Assembly: GCF_900111455.1 (NCBI RefSeq)
Contig: NZ_FOIE01000008.1
Location: forward strand, 276,223-340,222
Source: Geodermatophilus poikilotrophus
Lineage (GTDB): Bacteria > Actinomycetota > Actinomycetes > Mycobacteriales > Geodermatophilaceae
Direction of reading: 5' to 3'
DNA length: 64,000 nucleotides
The position numbers and the translations under genes were made by a program. Of this stretch, positions 1 through 9,033 are shown in pieces; position 1 is the stretch's first letter; every line of letters starts with the position of its first letter. Under the pieces are notes generated by a model. That model was given only the letters and a program-made list of their open reading frames with translations. It made no database searches and was not told the origin of the DNA.

Positions 1-89
1 GCGACCGACGAGCTCACGCGCCGATGCTAGGCCGCGCTCCGCGACGGACACCCCCCGTCCGGGTGACGGCGACACCCCGGACCGTCACT

Positions 90-155
90 GTTCACGTCCC
101 GGTGCCTCCCCGTTCACCGACAGGGCCGAGGTGGGTCGACGATCGGTCCTACCCT
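90..155 (+). promoter_or_regulatory. PHO box and promoter of phoU
   Basis: Three 11-bp units lie in tandem: GTTCACGTCCC (90-100), a weak unit GGTGCCTCCCC (101-111) and GTTCACCGACA (112-122). This is the direct-repeat form of an actinobacterial PhoP operator (PHO box). A TAnnnT-type -10 element, TACCCT, lies at 150-155, leaving 27 bp between operator and -10. The pstS promoter near 35.5 kb has exactly the same 27-bp gap, so I read both as PhoP-activated. Binding itself is inferred. Confidence 0.7.
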
Positions 156-240
156 CGGGGTCCGGAGATCGTCGGGGCCTCGATCAGCGGGTCACCCCGA
201 GCGTTGCGCCACGGCCGACGGGCCGATGAGGAGGACGACG

Positions 241-900
241 GTGCGTCAGCACTACCACGAGGAACTCGACGACATCAACAACTGCCTGGTCGAGATGGCG
301 AACTCGGTCGGGTCGGCCATGAGCAAGGCCACCACCGCACTGCTGGACGCCGACATCGAGCTGGCGAACCTGGTGATCCAGGGCGACGAGCACATCGACG
401 CCACCCGGGAGAGCATCGAGCAGCGGTGCTTCACCCTGCTGGCCCGGCAGGCGCCGGTCGCCACGGACCTGCGCACCATCACCGCGGGGATGCGGATCAT
501 CAGCGACCTCGAGCGCATGGGCGACCTCGCCGTCCACGTCGCGAAGCTCGCGCGGATGCGCTTCCCCGAGCACGCCGTCCCGCAGGAGCTGCGGCCGATC
601 TTCCTGCAGGCCGGGAACGTCGCCGAGAGCCTGGTGACCCAGACGGCGACCGTCATCGCCAAGCTCGACGTCGAGGCGGCCGCGGCGCTGGAGGCCGAGG
701 ACGACCTGATGGACCAGCTGCACCGGCAACTGTTCAACGAGCTGCTCGTCAAGGACTGGCCGCACGGTATGGAGGCGGCCATCGACATCACCCTGCTCGG
801 CCGCTACTACGAGCGCTTCGCCGACCACGCGGTCAGCGTCGCGCGCCGGGTGGTGTACCTGGTCACCGGCGAGCGGGAGATGCACGCGCACGCCGACTGA
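241..900 (+). CDS. phoU: Phosphate-signalling protein PhoU
   Basis: A 219-residue all-helical protein of the PhoU family. PhoU couples the PstSCAB transporter to the SenX3/RegX3- or PhoR/PhoP-type two-component system and keeps phosphate-starvation genes off when phosphate is plentiful. Both PhoU repeats are visible, each with a metal-site-type segment (RTITAGMRIISDLERMGDLA near residues 75-95 and an equivalent YYERFADHAVSVA near 190-200). I start at GTG 241 because AGGAGG (229-234) sits six bases upstream and the product then begins VRQHYHEELD as in relatives; an in-frame ATG at 226 overlaps that Shine-Dalgarno. It has its own PHO box. The pst operon lies about 35 kb away. Confidence 0.93.
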   Translation: MRQHYHEELDDINNCLVEMANSVGSAMSKATTALLDADIELANLVIQGDEHIDATRESIEQRCFTLLARQAPVATDLRTITAGMRIISDLERMGDLAVHVAKLARMRFPEHAVPQELRPIFLQAGNVAESLVTQTATVIAKLDVEAAAALEAEDDLMDQLHRQLFNELLVKDWPHGMEAAIDITLLGRYYERFADHAVSVARRVVYLVTGEREMHAHAD

Positions 901-959
901 CGAGGGCACCGCCGTCCTGCGGACGGCACCGCGGCCACGAGCCGTCCCCCGCCCGCGCG

Positions 960-991
960 GAGCCCTCCCCGACCCTCGCCGGGGAGGGCTC
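960..991. terminator. Bidirectional terminator between phoU and gpmA
   Basis: Perfect 11-bp inverted repeat (GAGCCCTCCCC at 960-970, GGGGAGGGCTC at 981-991) with a 10-nt loop, lying between the convergent phoU and gpmA genes. There is no T tract, as usual at this GC content. Confidence 0.7.
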
Positions 992-1065
992 CGCCGGCCC
1001 GCTCCTCGGGCCGCCCTGCGGGGCCCGTCCCGCGCGTCCTCTGCGACCCCTCCGGGGCCGGCCCG

Positions 1066-1827
1066 TCAGCGCTTGCCCTGGTTCCGCACGGCTTCGATGG
1101 CGGCCGCGGCGGCCTCGGGGTCGAGGTACTGGCCACCGGGGTTGGTCGGGCGCAGGTCGTCGTCCAGGTCGTAGCGCAGCGGGACGCCGGTGGGGATGTT
1201 GAGCCCCACGACCTCGTCCTCGCCCATCCCGTCCAGGTGCTTCACCAGCGCCCGCAGGCTGTTGCCGTGCGCGGCGACGAGCACGGTCAGCCCCGCGCGC
1301 AGGTCGGGCACGATGGCGTCGTACCAGTACGGCAGCATCCGGACGACGACGTCGGCCAGGCACTCGGTCTGCGGGCGCACCTCCGGCGGCAGCACGGCGT
1401 AGCGCGCGTCGCCGTCCTGGGAGTACTCGCTGCCCGGTTCGATGGGCGGCGGCGGGGTGCTGTAGGAGCGGCGCCAGACCGTGAACTGCTCCTCTCCGTA
1501 CTCGGCGAGCGTGGCGGCCTTGTCCTTGCCCTGCAGCGCGCCGTAGTGCCGCTCGTTGAGCCGCCAGGAGCGCTTGACCGGGATCCACTGCCGGTCCGCG
1601 GCGGCCAGCGCCAGCTCGGCGGTGGTGATCGCGCGCCTGAGCACCGAGGTGTGCGCCACCTCCGGCAGCAGGCCGTGCTCGGCGAGGAGCTCACCGCCCC
1701 GGGCGGCCTCGCCGCGGCCCTTCTCCGACAGCGGCACGTCCACCCAGCCGGTGAACAGGTTGGCCTTGTTCCACTCGCTCTCGCCGTGGCGGAGCAGCAC
1801 GAGCGTTCCGGTCGTCACACCGGCCAT
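1066..1827 (-). CDS. gpmA: 2,3-bisphosphoglycerate-dependent phosphoglycerate mutase
   Basis: A 253-residue cofactor-dependent mutase that interconverts 3- and 2-phosphoglycerate in glycolysis and gluconeogenesis. The phosphohistidine motif [12 protein letters not shown] is at residues 9-20 (His14), [14 protein letters not shown] near 88-100 supplies the catalytic Glu, and the second histidine is in [13 protein letters not shown] near 185. Length matches the family (about 250). It is convergent with phoU, and gpm is found near mshA and ybjN in mycobacteria as well. I saw no clear leaderless -10 or strong Shine-Dalgarno before the ATG. Confidence 0.95.
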   Translation of the reverse strand: MAGVTTGTLVLLRHGESEWNKANLFTGWVDVPLSEKGRGEAARGGELLAEHGLLPEVAHTSVLRRAITTAELALAAADRQWIPVKRSWRLNERHYGALQGKDKAATLAEYGEEQFTVWRRSYSTPPPPIEPGSEYSQDGDARYAVLPPEVRPQTECLADVVVRMLPYWYDAIVPDLRAGLTVLVAAHGNSLRALVKHLDGMGEDEVVGLNIPTGVPLRYDLDDDLRPTNPGGQYLDPEAAAAAIEAVRNQGKR

Positions 1828-1881
1828 CCTGCCCGACGGGTGAGGTGGTGGAACGGCCTGCCTGCAGGAAGGAGGACGGGG

Positions 1882-1905
1882 CCTCCCACGGCGGGGGCAG
1901 GGAGG
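1882..1905 (-). terminator. Hairpin 3' of the small membrane-protein gene
   Basis: CCTCCC (1882-1887) pairs with GGGAGG (1900-1905). On the minus strand the sequence after the stop begins GAGGAACCTCCC and later contains GGCCCCGTCC, so it may be a decayed member of the dispersed double-stem repeat described elsewhere; it is too diverged to be certain. Confidence 0.4.
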
Positions 1906-1909
1906 TTCC

Positions 1910-2221
1910 TCACCCGGTGAGCAGCGGCCACAGCAGCCAGGCCTCGAACGCCGCCGGCGGCAGCAGGCCGCTGAACAGCCAGGGGCTGCGGACGGGTCGG
2001 TCCACCCCCCAGCGCAGTGCCGCGACGGCGGTCACGCTGCAGAGCGCGCCGGCGGTCAGCCACAGCAGGGTGCCACCCACGTCGACGGCGAGGAGCTGGG
2101 CGAAGGTCAGCCGCACCGCGCACAGCAGCAGCGGGTACACCAGCGCGGTCGCGGCGAGCAGGCCCACGAGCGCCCGGACCTGCCGCTGCTGCTGACCGGG
2201 ACCCTCGTGCACCGCCGCCAC
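1910..2221 (-). CDS. Small membrane protein, unknown function
   Basis: About 103 residues, starting at GTG 2221 or GTG 2212. Three hydrophobic stretches of transmembrane length are visible: [40 protein letters not shown] and [20 protein letters not shown]. The short N-terminus is polar and rich in Gln/Arg. I do not recognise a named family. It follows the MFS gene on the same strand after 32 bp and may be its last operon partner. The absence of an ATG makes it easy to miss. Confidence 0.6.
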   Translation of the reverse strand: MAAVHEGPGQQQRQVRALVGLLAATALVYPLLLCAVRLTFAQLLAVDVGGTLLWLTAGALCSVTAVAALRWGVDRPVRSPWLFSGLLPPAAFEAWLLWPLLTG

Positions 2222-2253
2222 GCTAACCGCTGGCCGCGGCCGGCGGGCCGCCG

Positions 2254-3825
2254 TCAGCCCGCCGACCGGGCCCGCCGCCCCGGCAGCCAGACGAGGACGA
2301 CGACGGCGGCCAGGGCGGTCGCCGCCGCGGTCCCCAGGGCGGTGAGGTGCATCGCCGCCACGAACGCCTCCCGGGCCGGGCCGACCAGGTCGCCCGCCGC
2401 GGCGGCGGCCTCGGGGTCCCCACCGGTCACGGTCCGCTGCACCGCCGCGAGGGTGCCCACCAGCGAGGTGCTCGCCTCCGCGCGGGCGTCGGCCGGCAGC
2501 GCGTCGACCGCGCTCCCGAGCTGGGCGGCGTAGGCGTTGGCCAGCAGCGAGCCGAGGACCGCCACCCCCAGCGCACCACCGACCTGGCGCACGGAGTTGT
2601 TCACCGCCGCGCCGGCGCCGGCCTTGTGCCGGGGCACCACGGACATGATCGACTCGGTCGTGGGGGCCATGACCGTCCCCATCCCGAGGCCCTGCACCGA
2701 CAGGACCACGAGCAGCAGCCACAGCGGCGAGGTCGTGTCCAGCAGCTGGAAGCCGCAGACCGCCGCCGTCAGCAGGCCGAAGCCGGCGCCGACGACGGCC
2801 TTGGCGCCGAACCGCTCGGCCAGCCGGGAGCTGCCCGGCGCCATGACCGCCATGCCCACGGCCATGGGGATGAGCGCCGCGCCGCTGGCCAGCGGGCCGT
2901 GGGCGAGCACGCCCTGCAGGTAGTAGACGACGTAGAAGGTCGCGCCCATGAGGGCGAAGAAGTTCAGCCCGAGGGCGGCCGCGGCAGCGGAGAAGGCCGG
3001 GTTGCGGAAGAGCGTGACGTCCAGCGCCGGGTGCGCCGAGCGGCGCTGCAGCCAGACGAACAGCCCGAGCAGGGCCAGCCCACCGAGCAGCGGCACGAGG
3101 ACGCCGGGCGAGCTCCAGCCGGCTCCCGAGCCACCGTGGATGATCCCGTAGACCAACCCGGCCAGCGCCAGCACCGACAGCAGGACGCCGGGGACGTCGA
3201 GCCGGCCCGGCGACGGGTCGCGGGACTCCGGGACGACGAGCACCGTCGCCACGATGCCGAGGATCGCGACCGGCACCGTGATGAGGAAGATCGCGCCCCA
3301 CCAGAAGTGCTCGAGCACCGCGCCGCTGGCCAGCGGGCCGCCGGCGACGGCGATCCCGGCGGCGCCCGCCCACACGCCGATCGCGCGGCCGCGCTCACCC
3401 TCCGGGAAGACGTTGGTGATGACGGCGAGGGTCGTCGGCTGGACGGCGGCGCCGCCGATGCCCATGACAGCCCGCCAGGCGATCAGCTCGCCGGGGCTGC
3501 TGCTGAACGCGCCCAGCAGCGAGCCGGCCGTGAAGACCGACAGCCCGATCAGCAGCACCCGGCGCCGGCCGATCCGGTCGCCCATGACGCCCCAGGAGAA
3601 GAGCAGGCCGGCGAAGACGAGGATGTAGGCGTCGATCGCCCACTGCAGCTGGCCCTGGCTGGCGCCGAGCTCGCGCTGCAGCGTGGGGATGGCGACGTTG
3701 AGGGTCGTGTTGCCCATGATCACCACGAGCAGGCAGACCGTCATGGTGGCCAGCACCCACCACCGGCGGGCGTAGCCGGGCGGCTCCTCGGCGGCCTCGG
3801 GGAGCGACCGTTCGGTCGCCGTCAC
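2254..3825 (-). CDS. MFS transporter of the DHA2 (14-TM drug efflux) family
   Basis: 523 residues, about fourteen membrane segments, typical of EmrB/QacA-type proton-coupled drug exporters. Visible marks are the first-helix stretch MGNTTLNVAIPTLQRELGAS, motif A GDRIGRRRVLLIG and the later PESRDPSPGRLDVPG loop that separates the two halves. Start GTG 3825 overlaps the ybjN stop in a GTGA, implying translational coupling to ybjN and mshA. A long polar loop before the last helix (about residues 430-470) is normal for the family. The substrate cannot be told. Confidence 0.88.
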   Translation of the reverse strand: MTATERSLPEAAEEPPGYARRWWVLATMTVCLLVVIMGNTTLNVAIPTLQRELGASQGQLQWAIDAYILVFAGLLFSWGVMGDRIGRRRVLLIGLSVFTAGSLLGAFSSSPGELIAWRAVMGIGGAAVQPTTLAVITNVFPEGERGRAIGVWAGAAGIAVAGGPLASGAVLEHFWWGAIFLITVPVAILGIVATVLVVPESRDPSPGRLDVPGVLLSVLALAGLVYGIIHGGSGAGWSSPGVLVPLLGGLALLGLFVWLQRRSAHPALDVTLFRNPAFSAAAAALGLNFFALMGATFYVVYYLQGVLAHGPLASGAALIPMAVGMAVMAPGSSRLAERFGAKAVVGAGFGLLTAAVCGFQLLDTTSPLWLLLVVLSVQGLGMGTVMAPTTESIMSVVPRHKAGAGAAVNNSVRQVGGALGVAVLGSLLANAYAAQLGSAVDALPADARAEASTSLVGTLAAVQRTVTGGDPEAAAAAGDLVGPAREAFVAAMHLTALGTAAATALAAVVVLVWLPGRRARSAG

Positions 3826-4355
3826 GCCCCGCCGTCCGGGGCGCCGCCGGCGCGGGACCTGCGACCGGGGTCGACGAAGTCGGCGAAGGCCTCCAGGTTG
3901 CGGAGGGACTCCCCGCGCTTGACCCGCCACTCCCACTCGCGCCGGATCGACGTGCCGAAGCCGATCTCGAGCATCGTGTTGAAGTGGTCGTCGGCGTAGC
4001 TGAGCACCGCGCCGAGGACGCGGTCGAGCTCCTCCGGCGTGACCGCGGCGTGCGGCAGCCGGCCGGTCAGGTAGACGTCGCCCACCCTGTCGACGGAGTA
4101 CGCGACGCCATACATGCGCGCGTTGTGCTGCAGCAGGTAGGTCCACAGCTGCTCGCGGTTCTCGTCGGGCTGGCGGCAGACGAAGGCCTCCACCCGCAGC
4201 GCGTGCTCGCCGACGATCAGCCCGCAGACGGTCTTGAGCTTCTGGGTGCCGGGCAGGTCGACCAGCCAACGGCCCGGCGCGGGGTGCTCGTGCACCAGCT
4301 CGTTGTCGCGCAGCGTCTGCTCGATGACCGCGTCGAACTCCTCGACGACGCTCAC
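3822..4355 (-). CDS. YbjN-domain protein
   Basis: 177 residues of the YbjN family, a small chaperone-like fold related to type III secretion chaperones; the molecular role in actinobacteria is not settled. The gene next to mshA in mycobacteria (Rv0487) is of this family, which supports the assignment. The start GTG 4355 overlaps the mshA stop (GTGA) and the stop overlaps the MFS start (GTGA), so mshA-ybjN-MFS is a tightly coupled operon. The last 15 residues are Arg/Gly-rich and probably disordered. Confidence 0.8.
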   Translation of the reverse strand: MSVVEEFDAVIEQTLRDNELVHEHPAPGRWLVDLPGTQKLKTVCGLIVGEHALRVEAFVCRQPDENREQLWTYLLQHNARMYGVAYSVDRVGDVYLTGRLPHAAVTPEELDRVLGAVLSYADDHFNTMLEIGFGTSIRREWEWRVKRGESLRNLEAFADFVDPGRRSRAGGAPDGGA

Positions 4356-5704
4356 TGGGCCACCTGCGCACCGAGCGCACGGACCCCGGCCCGCGCCCAG
4401 GCCGGGCGCAGCAGCGTGCCCGGAGCCGCCCGCTGGGATGCCGCGGCCATCCCCTCCGCAGCGGCGGTGTAGGCCGCGACCAGGCTGTCGACGGTGCGCT
4501 CCCAGGAGAAGGCGCCGGCGTGCCGGCGGGCACCCACCGAGAGCAGCTCCCGACGGGCGAGCACGGCGCGGATGGCGGCGGCGTAGTCGGCCGGGTCCCG
4601 GCCCTCGACCAGCACCCCGGAGACGCCGTCCCGGACGGCCGTGCGCAGACCACCCACGGCGGCCGCGACGACCGGCGTCCCGCAGGCCTGGGCCTCCAGG
4701 GCCACCAGCCCGAAGGACTCGTTGTGGCTGGGGACGACGGCGACGTCGGCGGCGCGGTAGTGCTCGGCGAGCAGCTCGGCGTGCACCGGCGGCAGGAAGC
4801 GCACCAGGTCGGCGATGCCGAGCCCGGCGGCGAGCTGCTCGAGCTGGCGCGGGGCCTCCAGACCGGTGCCGCTGGGGGCGCCGACGACGTGCACCTGCAG
4901 GCGGTCGCGCAGCGCCGGGTCGTCGGCGAGCATCCGCGCGGCCGCCTCGAGCAGCAGGTCGGGGGCCTTGAGCGGCTGGATGCGGCCGACGAAGAGCAGG
5001 ACGACCGCGTCCTCGGCGACCCCGAGCCGGCGGCGGGCCACCGTCCGGTCGCCCGGGGTGAAGCGGTCGAGGTCCACGCCCGGCGGGACGACCAGGGTGC
5101 GCCGCGGGTCGGCGCCGTAGTGGTCGACCAGCTGGCGGGCCTCGTCGTCGGTGTTGGCGACCAGCCGGTCGGCCTCGGCCACGACCTGCTCCTCGCCGAT
5201 CACGCGGGCGCGCGGCTCGGGGCGGTCGCCGACCGCGAGCGCGGCGTTCTTCACCTTCGCCAGGGTGTGCGCGGTGTGGATCAGCGGCACGCTCCACCGG
5301 TCGCGGGCCAGCCAGCCGACCTGGCCGGACAGCCAGTAGTGCGAGTGGACGACGTCGTAGTGGCCCGGCTCGTGCTGGGCCTCCTCGCGCAGGACGGCGG
5401 CGGTGAAGGCGCACAGCTGGGCGGGCAGCTCCTCCTTGCCCAGGCCCTCGAACGGGCCGGCGCTGACGTGCCGCACGGTGACGCCGGGGCTCATCTCCAC
5501 CACGGGCGGCAGGTCGCTGGAGACGGCGCGGGTGAAGACGTCGACGGCGACGCCGCGCTCGGCCAGCCGGCGGGACACCTCGACGACGTAGACGTTCATG
5601 CCACCGGCGTCGCCGGCACCGGGCTGGTCGAGGGGGCTGGTGTGCACCGAGAGGGTGGCCACCCGCCGGGGCACGGCCGAGCGGGGACGGCGGCGAGCGG
5701 CCAC
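4352..5704 (-). CDS. mshA: D-inositol-3-phosphate glycosyltransferase MshA (mycothiol step 1)
   Basis: 450 residues, GT-B fold family 4 glycosyltransferase that joins GlcNAc from UDP-GlcNAc to 1-L-inositol-1-phosphate, the first step of mycothiol synthesis. Seen: N-terminal [20 protein letters not shown] (acceptor site), [16 protein letters not shown], and the C-terminal EX7E element [17 protein letters not shown] with the donor-binding [10 protein letters not shown] chose GTG 5704 because GGGAGGT precedes it by about six bases; an internal GTG 33 nt on is less well placed. MshD, the last step of the pathway, is at 34.4 kb. Confidence 0.93.
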   Translation of the reverse strand: MAARRRPRSAVPRRVATLSVHTSPLDQPGAGDAGGMNVYVVEVSRRLAERGVAVDVFTRAVSSDLPPVVEMSPGVTVRHVSAGPFEGLGKEELPAQLCAFTAAVLREEAQHEPGHYDVVHSHYWLSGQVGWLARDRWSVPLIHTAHTLAKVKNAALAVGDRPEPRARVIGEEQVVAEADRLVANTDDEARQLVDHYGADPRRTLVVPPGVDLDRFTPGDRTVARRRLGVAEDAVVLLFVGRIQPLKAPDLLLEAAARMLADDPALRDRLQVHVVGAPSGTGLEAPRQLEQLAAGLGIADLVRFLPPVHAELLAEHYRAADVAVVPSHNESFGLVALEAQACGTPVVAAAVGGLRTAVRDGVSGVLVEGRDPADYAAAIRAVLARRELLSVGARRHAGAFSWERTVDSLVAAYTAAAEGMAAASQRAAPGTLLRPAWARAGVRALGAQVAQ

Positions 5705-5753
5705 GTGCGACCTCCCGCCTCGCTCCAGGGCGCCGGGAGGCACCCGCTCGACA

Positions 5754-5766
5754 TTGCAGTCTGCAA
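5754..5766. promoter_or_regulatory. Palindrome in the mshA/SDR divergent region
   Basis: TTGCAG-T-CTGCAA, a 6+1+6 perfect palindrome, lies in the 72-bp space between mshA and the divergent SDR gene. Each arm also reads TTGCAG, which resembles a -35 hexamer, so it could be an operator or two back-to-back -35 elements; no convincing -10 follows on either side. Confidence 0.4.
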
Positions 5767-5776
5767 CAACGCCAGG

Positions 5777-6571
5777 ATGGGCCTCATGCCCGGTCCCTCG
5801 ACCCATCCTGCATCCGGTCCCCGCGTGCTGCCCGGCACGGGGCGGACCGCCGTCGTCACCGGCGCCTCCAGCGGCATCGGTGCGGCCACCGCGACCCGCC
5901 TGGCGGCGGAGGGCTTCGACGTCGTCCTCGGCGCGCGGCGCATGGACCGGCTCACCGAGCTGGCCGCCTCCATGGGCGCCCGGGCGCTGCCGCTGGACGT
6001 CACCGACCCCGACTCGGTGGCGGCGTTCGCCGAGGCCCTGGACCGAGTGGACGTGCTGGTCAACAACGCCGGCGGCGCCTTCGACGCCAACCCCGTGGCC
6101 GAGGCCGACCTGGACTCCTGGGCACGCACCTACGAGGTGAACGTGCTGGGCACCGTCCGGCTGACCAAGGCGCTGCTGCCCGCGCTGATCGCCTCGGGCG
6201 CCGGCGACGTGCTGTTCGTGGGTTCGACCGCGGGCCTGGTCAGCTACGAGGGCGGCGCGTCGTACACCGCGGCCAAGCACGGCGTGCACACGCTGGCCGA
6301 GACGCTGCGCCTGGAGCTGTACGACCAGCCGGTGCGGGTGGTCGAGATCGCACCCGGGATGGTGAGGACCGAGGAGTTCGCCCTCAACCGGGTCCGGGAC
6401 CAGGACCGGGCGGAGGCGGTCTACCGCGGGGTCCGCGAGCCGCTGGTGGCCGACGACGTCGCCGACTGCATCGCCTGGGCCCTCACCCGCCCGCACCACG
6501 TCAACGTCGACCTGCTCGTCGTCCGCCCCCGGGCGCAGGCCGCCCAGCACAAGGTGCACCGCGAGGGCTGA
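5777..6571 (+). CDS. Short-chain dehydrogenase/reductase
   Basis: 264 residues (261 if the ATG at 5786 is used). Classical SDR with cofactor motif [12 protein letters not shown] near residue 30, NNAG near 105, and catalytic Ser ([12 protein letters not shown])-Tyr-Lys (SYTAAKHG). The PG motif and TEEF follow. An Asp/Arg pair after strand 2 (GARRMDRL) suggests NADP preference. It is closest in layout to YdfG/serine-dehydrogenase-type SDRs. Rv0484c, an SDR, lies next to mshA in M. tuberculosis, so the neighbourhood is conserved. The substrate is unknown. Confidence 0.88.
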   Translation: MGLMPGPSTHPASGPRVLPGTGRTAVVTGASSGIGAATATRLAAEGFDVVLGARRMDRLTELAASMGARALPLDVTDPDSVAAFAEALDRVDVLVNNAGGAFDANPVAEADLDSWARTYEVNVLGTVRLTKALLPALIASGAGDVLFVGSTAGLVSYEGGASYTAAKHGVHTLAETLRLELYDQPVRVVEIAPGMVRTEEFALNRVRDQDRAEAVYRGVREPLVADDVADCIAWALTRPHHVNVDLLVVRPRAQAAQHKVHREG

Positions 6572-6575
6572 GCCG

Positions 6576-6947
6576 GTGCTGGCACTCGGCGAGCACGTGG
6601 TCGGCTGGGCCCGCGACGCCGGCCACCGCGGCATCCAGTCCGACGCCGAGGTCGAGACCGACACCCCCGCCGTGTCGCTGTGGCGGTCACTCGGGTTCGT
6701 CGTCGTCGGCACGGTGCCCGGCGCGTTCCACCACCCCGAGCACGGCTACGTCGGCCTGCACGTGGTGTTCCTCGACCTGACCCGACCCGAGCCCCCGTCG
6801 CCGGGGTTCCTCGGGGGTTGCCGGTCCTGCAGCGCCGCCGGCGCACGAGGAACGCCGGCAGGGCCGGCCCCAGCGGCCGTCAGGGACGGATCGCGGTCGG
6901 CTCGCGCTTCAGGGTCACGCCGAACCGCTCCTGCACCGCAGCGATGA
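6576..6947 (+). pseudogene. C-terminal fragment of a GNAT acetyltransferase
   Basis: The frame opens five bases after the SDR stop with a GTG and immediately encodes the end of a GNAT domain: [38 protein letters not shown] and [13 protein letters not shown], which is the acetyl-CoA-side helix and last strands. The roughly 80-90 residues that should precede it are absent. After about 70 residues the frame becomes low-complexity and runs 68 bp into the 3' end of convergent murB, as if the original stop were lost. I read it as a deletion remnant; a functional short protein is unlikely. Confidence 0.65.
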
Positions 6948-7887
6948 TCTTCTCGGAGAAGGCGAGCAGCTCCTCGGCGGTCGCGCCGGGCTCGGTGGTC
7001 AGCGCGAGGCTGTGGCGGGGCGAGGTCCCCACGCGTCCGGAGCGGGTGCCGCGACCGAAGCCGGCGTGCTGCACCAGCCAGGCGGCGCTGAGCTTGACCT
7101 CACCCTCGCCTGCCGGCCAGCTCGGGCAGCCCTCGACGGCCTGCGTCACCGGGACCACCGGGTTGGTGAAGAACGAGCCCGCGCTGCGGCTGGTGGGGTC
7201 GGCGAGGTCCCAGACCATGCCCTTGCCGCGGCGCAGTTCCAGCACGGCGGAGCGGACGTCGGCCAGCGGGGCCCGCTCCCCCAGCTCGACGCCGAGGGTG
7301 CGCGCCAGCTCGGCGTAGCCCACCGGCCGGGACAGCTCGCCCGGCTCCAGCTCGAACGAGACGGTCAGGACGACGAACCGGCCGGGCTCGCGCTTGAGCC
7401 GGCTGTCCCGGTAGGCGAACCCGCACTCCTCCGCGGCGAGCACCTGCTCCGCCGACTGCGCGCGGTCCCACACGCGGACGGCGGTGACGACCTGGCCGAC
7501 CTCCTGGCCGTAGGCGCCGACGTTCTGCACCGGTGTCGCCCCGGTCGAGCCCGGGATGCCGGACATCGCCTCCATGCCGGCCAGCCGCTGCTCGACGGTG
7601 TGGGCCACCAGGTCGTCCCAGGGCTCGCCGGCCTGCACGACCAGCCGGCCGCCGTCGCGCTCGACACCCCGGCTCCGGACCACGACGACGTCACCGGGCC
7701 ACCCGGCGTCCGGGCCGATCAGGTTGGAGCCGCCGCCGAGGACCAGCAGCGGCCGCCCGGCGGCGTCGGCCTCGCGGACGGCGGCGACCAGCTCACCGGG
7801 GTCGGCGACCTCGACCAGCCGGTCGATGGGACCCCCCACGCCGAGGGTCGTCAGCTCCGCGAAGCGGGCGTTCCGTCGGACCTGCAC
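6880..7887 (-). CDS. murB: UDP-N-acetylenolpyruvoylglucosamine reductase MurB
   Basis: 335 residues. Reduces UDP-GlcNAc-enolpyruvate to UDP-MurNAc with NADPH, using FAD; second committed step of peptidoglycan precursor synthesis, in the cytoplasm. Seen: FAD site VLGGGSNLIGPD near residue 50, SGIPGSTGATPVQNVGAYG near 120-140, Tyr/Arg element FAYRDSRLK, catalytic Ser in SAGSFFTNPVVP near 230 and the substrate loop SAAWLVQHAGFGRG. Start GTG 7887 lies six bases from TAGCGT (minus strand, 7894-7899), so it is probably leaderless and divergent from the methyltransferase at 7922. Confidence 0.95.
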   Translation of the reverse strand: MQVRRNARFAELTTLGVGGPIDRLVEVADPGELVAAVREADAAGRPLLVLGGGSNLIGPDAGWPGDVVVVRSRGVERDGGRLVVQAGEPWDDLVAHTVEQRLAGMEAMSGIPGSTGATPVQNVGAYGQEVGQVVTAVRVWDRAQSAEQVLAAEECGFAYRDSRLKREPGRFVVLTVSFELEPGELSRPVGYAELARTLGVELGERAPLADVRSAVLELRRGKGMVWDLADPTSRSAGSFFTNPVVPVTQAVEGCPSWPAGEGEVKLSAAWLVQHAGFGRGTRSGRVGTSPRHSLALTTEPGATAEELLAFSEKIIAAVQERFGVTLKREPTAIRP

Positions 7888-7893
7888 GGCACC

Positions 7894-7913
7894 ACGCTAA
7901 CCGGGACTACGCT
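7894..7913. promoter_or_regulatory. Divergent leaderless -10 elements for murB and the methyltransferase
   Basis: On the minus strand TAGCGT (7894-7899) ends six bases before the murB GTG. On the plus strand TACGCT (7908-7913) ends eight bases before the GTG at 7922. Both fit the TAnnnT -10 of actinobacterial housekeeping sigma with transcription starting at or next to the start codon. The two promoters overlap and could interfere. Confidence 0.6.
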
Positions 7914-7921
7914 CTGGGCCG

Positions 7922-8779
7922 GTGAGCGAGGCAGGGGGCGGCGACCACAAGCGCCGGGCCAGCCTCCCCAGGAAGGCCGGTCCGCGGCTGGCCGCCGGCC
8001 GGGCCCGCGCCCTGGGCCTGCCGACCCGCGGCACCACCAACGCCAACCGGTTGCGCCGGGTCGACCGCTGGCTGCTGGCCACCCAGGTGCCGCGGCTGCG
8101 CGACGCCGCCCGGCCGCTGGTCGTCGACCTCGGCTACGGCTCGTCGGCGGTGACCACCCTGGAGCTGGCCGACCGGCTGGGCCCGGAGGTGCACGGCCTC
8201 GAGGTCGTCGGCCTGGAGATCGACCCCGCGCGGGTGGCCGCCGTCGCCGCCGACCGCGACCCGCCCCGGGTCGACTTCCGGGTCGGGGGCTTCGAGCTGG
8301 CCGGCCTGCGCCCGGTGCTGGTGCGGGCGTTCAACGTGCTGCGCCAGTACGACGAGGAGTCCGCCGCGCAGGCCTGGCAGACGATGTGCGCCGCGCTCGG
8401 CCCCGGCGGGCTGCTGGTGGAGGGCACCTGCGACGAGTGGGGCCGGCGCTCGGCGTGGGTGGCCCTGGACGCCGACGGACCGCTGACCCTGACGCTCTCG
8501 GCCCGGGTGTCCGACCTCGACAGGCCCTCCGATCTCGCCGAGCGGCTGCCCAAGGCGCTGATCCACCACAACGTGCCCGGTCAGCCGGTGCACGAGTTCC
8601 TCCGTGCCCTGGACACGGCCTGGGCCACCGCGGCCGGGCTGTCCACCTTCGGCCCGCGCCAGCGCTGGACCGCCGCGGTCGAGGCCCTCGCCGAGCAGGG
8701 CTGGCCGTTCGTCGGTTCCAGCCGCCGGTGGCGGCACGGCGAGGTCACCGTGCGCTGGTCCGCCCTCGCCCCCGTCTGA
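7922..8779 (+). CDS. Class I SAM-dependent methyltransferase-like protein
   Basis: 285 residues. Rossmann methyltransferase features: motif I VVDLGYGSSAVTTLELAD near residue 67 (Gly-rich SAM loop), an acidic end of strand 2 (VVGLEIDPARV) and a motif-IV-like FNVLRQYDEESA. The N-terminal 40 residues are basic, suggesting a nucleic-acid or phosphate-rich partner. No substrate-specific motif is recognisable. The gene starts leaderless from GTG 7922 and is divergent from murB. It ends at 8779, 250 bp before the EAL gene. Confidence 0.72.
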   Translation: MSEAGGGDHKRRASLPRKAGPRLAAGRARALGLPTRGTTNANRLRRVDRWLLATQVPRLRDAARPLVVDLGYGSSAVTTLELADRLGPEVHGLEVVGLEIDPARVAAVAADRDPPRVDFRVGGFELAGLRPVLVRAFNVLRQYDEESAAQAWQTMCAALGPGGLLVEGTCDEWGRRSAWVALDADGPLTLTLSARVSDLDRPSDLAERLPKALIHHNVPGQPVHEFLRALDTAWATAAGLSTFGPRQRWTAAVEALAEQGWPFVGSSRRWRHGEVTVRWSALAPV

Positions 8780-9000
8780 GCCCGTCTGAGCCCGCCGGGG
8801 GGCGCAGCGGCGGACGAGCCCGGCGACCGGGTCGGTGATCCGGCCCACACCCCACCGACTGACCTGCACCTCGTCGCCGCGACCCCGTCGACGGCCGGAC
8901 GGCCCTCCGCCAGCGTCCGCGGGCCTGGTTCCGATCCGCTACGGTCCGTACTTGCGGGGCGACGCAGTCGGACTGCAGAGGGGGCGGTGCAGGCACGACC

Positions 9001-9033
9001 ATGCACTGGCTGACCCACGGCCCGAGGCCGTGA
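9001..9033 (+). CDS. Ten-codon upstream ORF coupled to the EAL gene
   Basis: ATG 9001 opens a frame encoding MHWLTHGPRP whose TGA (9031-9033) overlaps the GTG 9030 of the EAL gene as GTGA. A purine-rich AGAGGGGG stretch precedes the ATG and a TACGGT (8940-8945) could be its -10. The EAL gene has no good Shine-Dalgarno of its own, so translation may arrive through this ORF. Translation is inferred from arrangement only. Confidence 0.35.
   Translation: MHWLTHGPRP

Noticed and set aside
24..1202. A 392-codon frame across the phoU promoter and gene
   Set aside because: Runs through the PHO box and phoU in another frame; composition is low-complexity.
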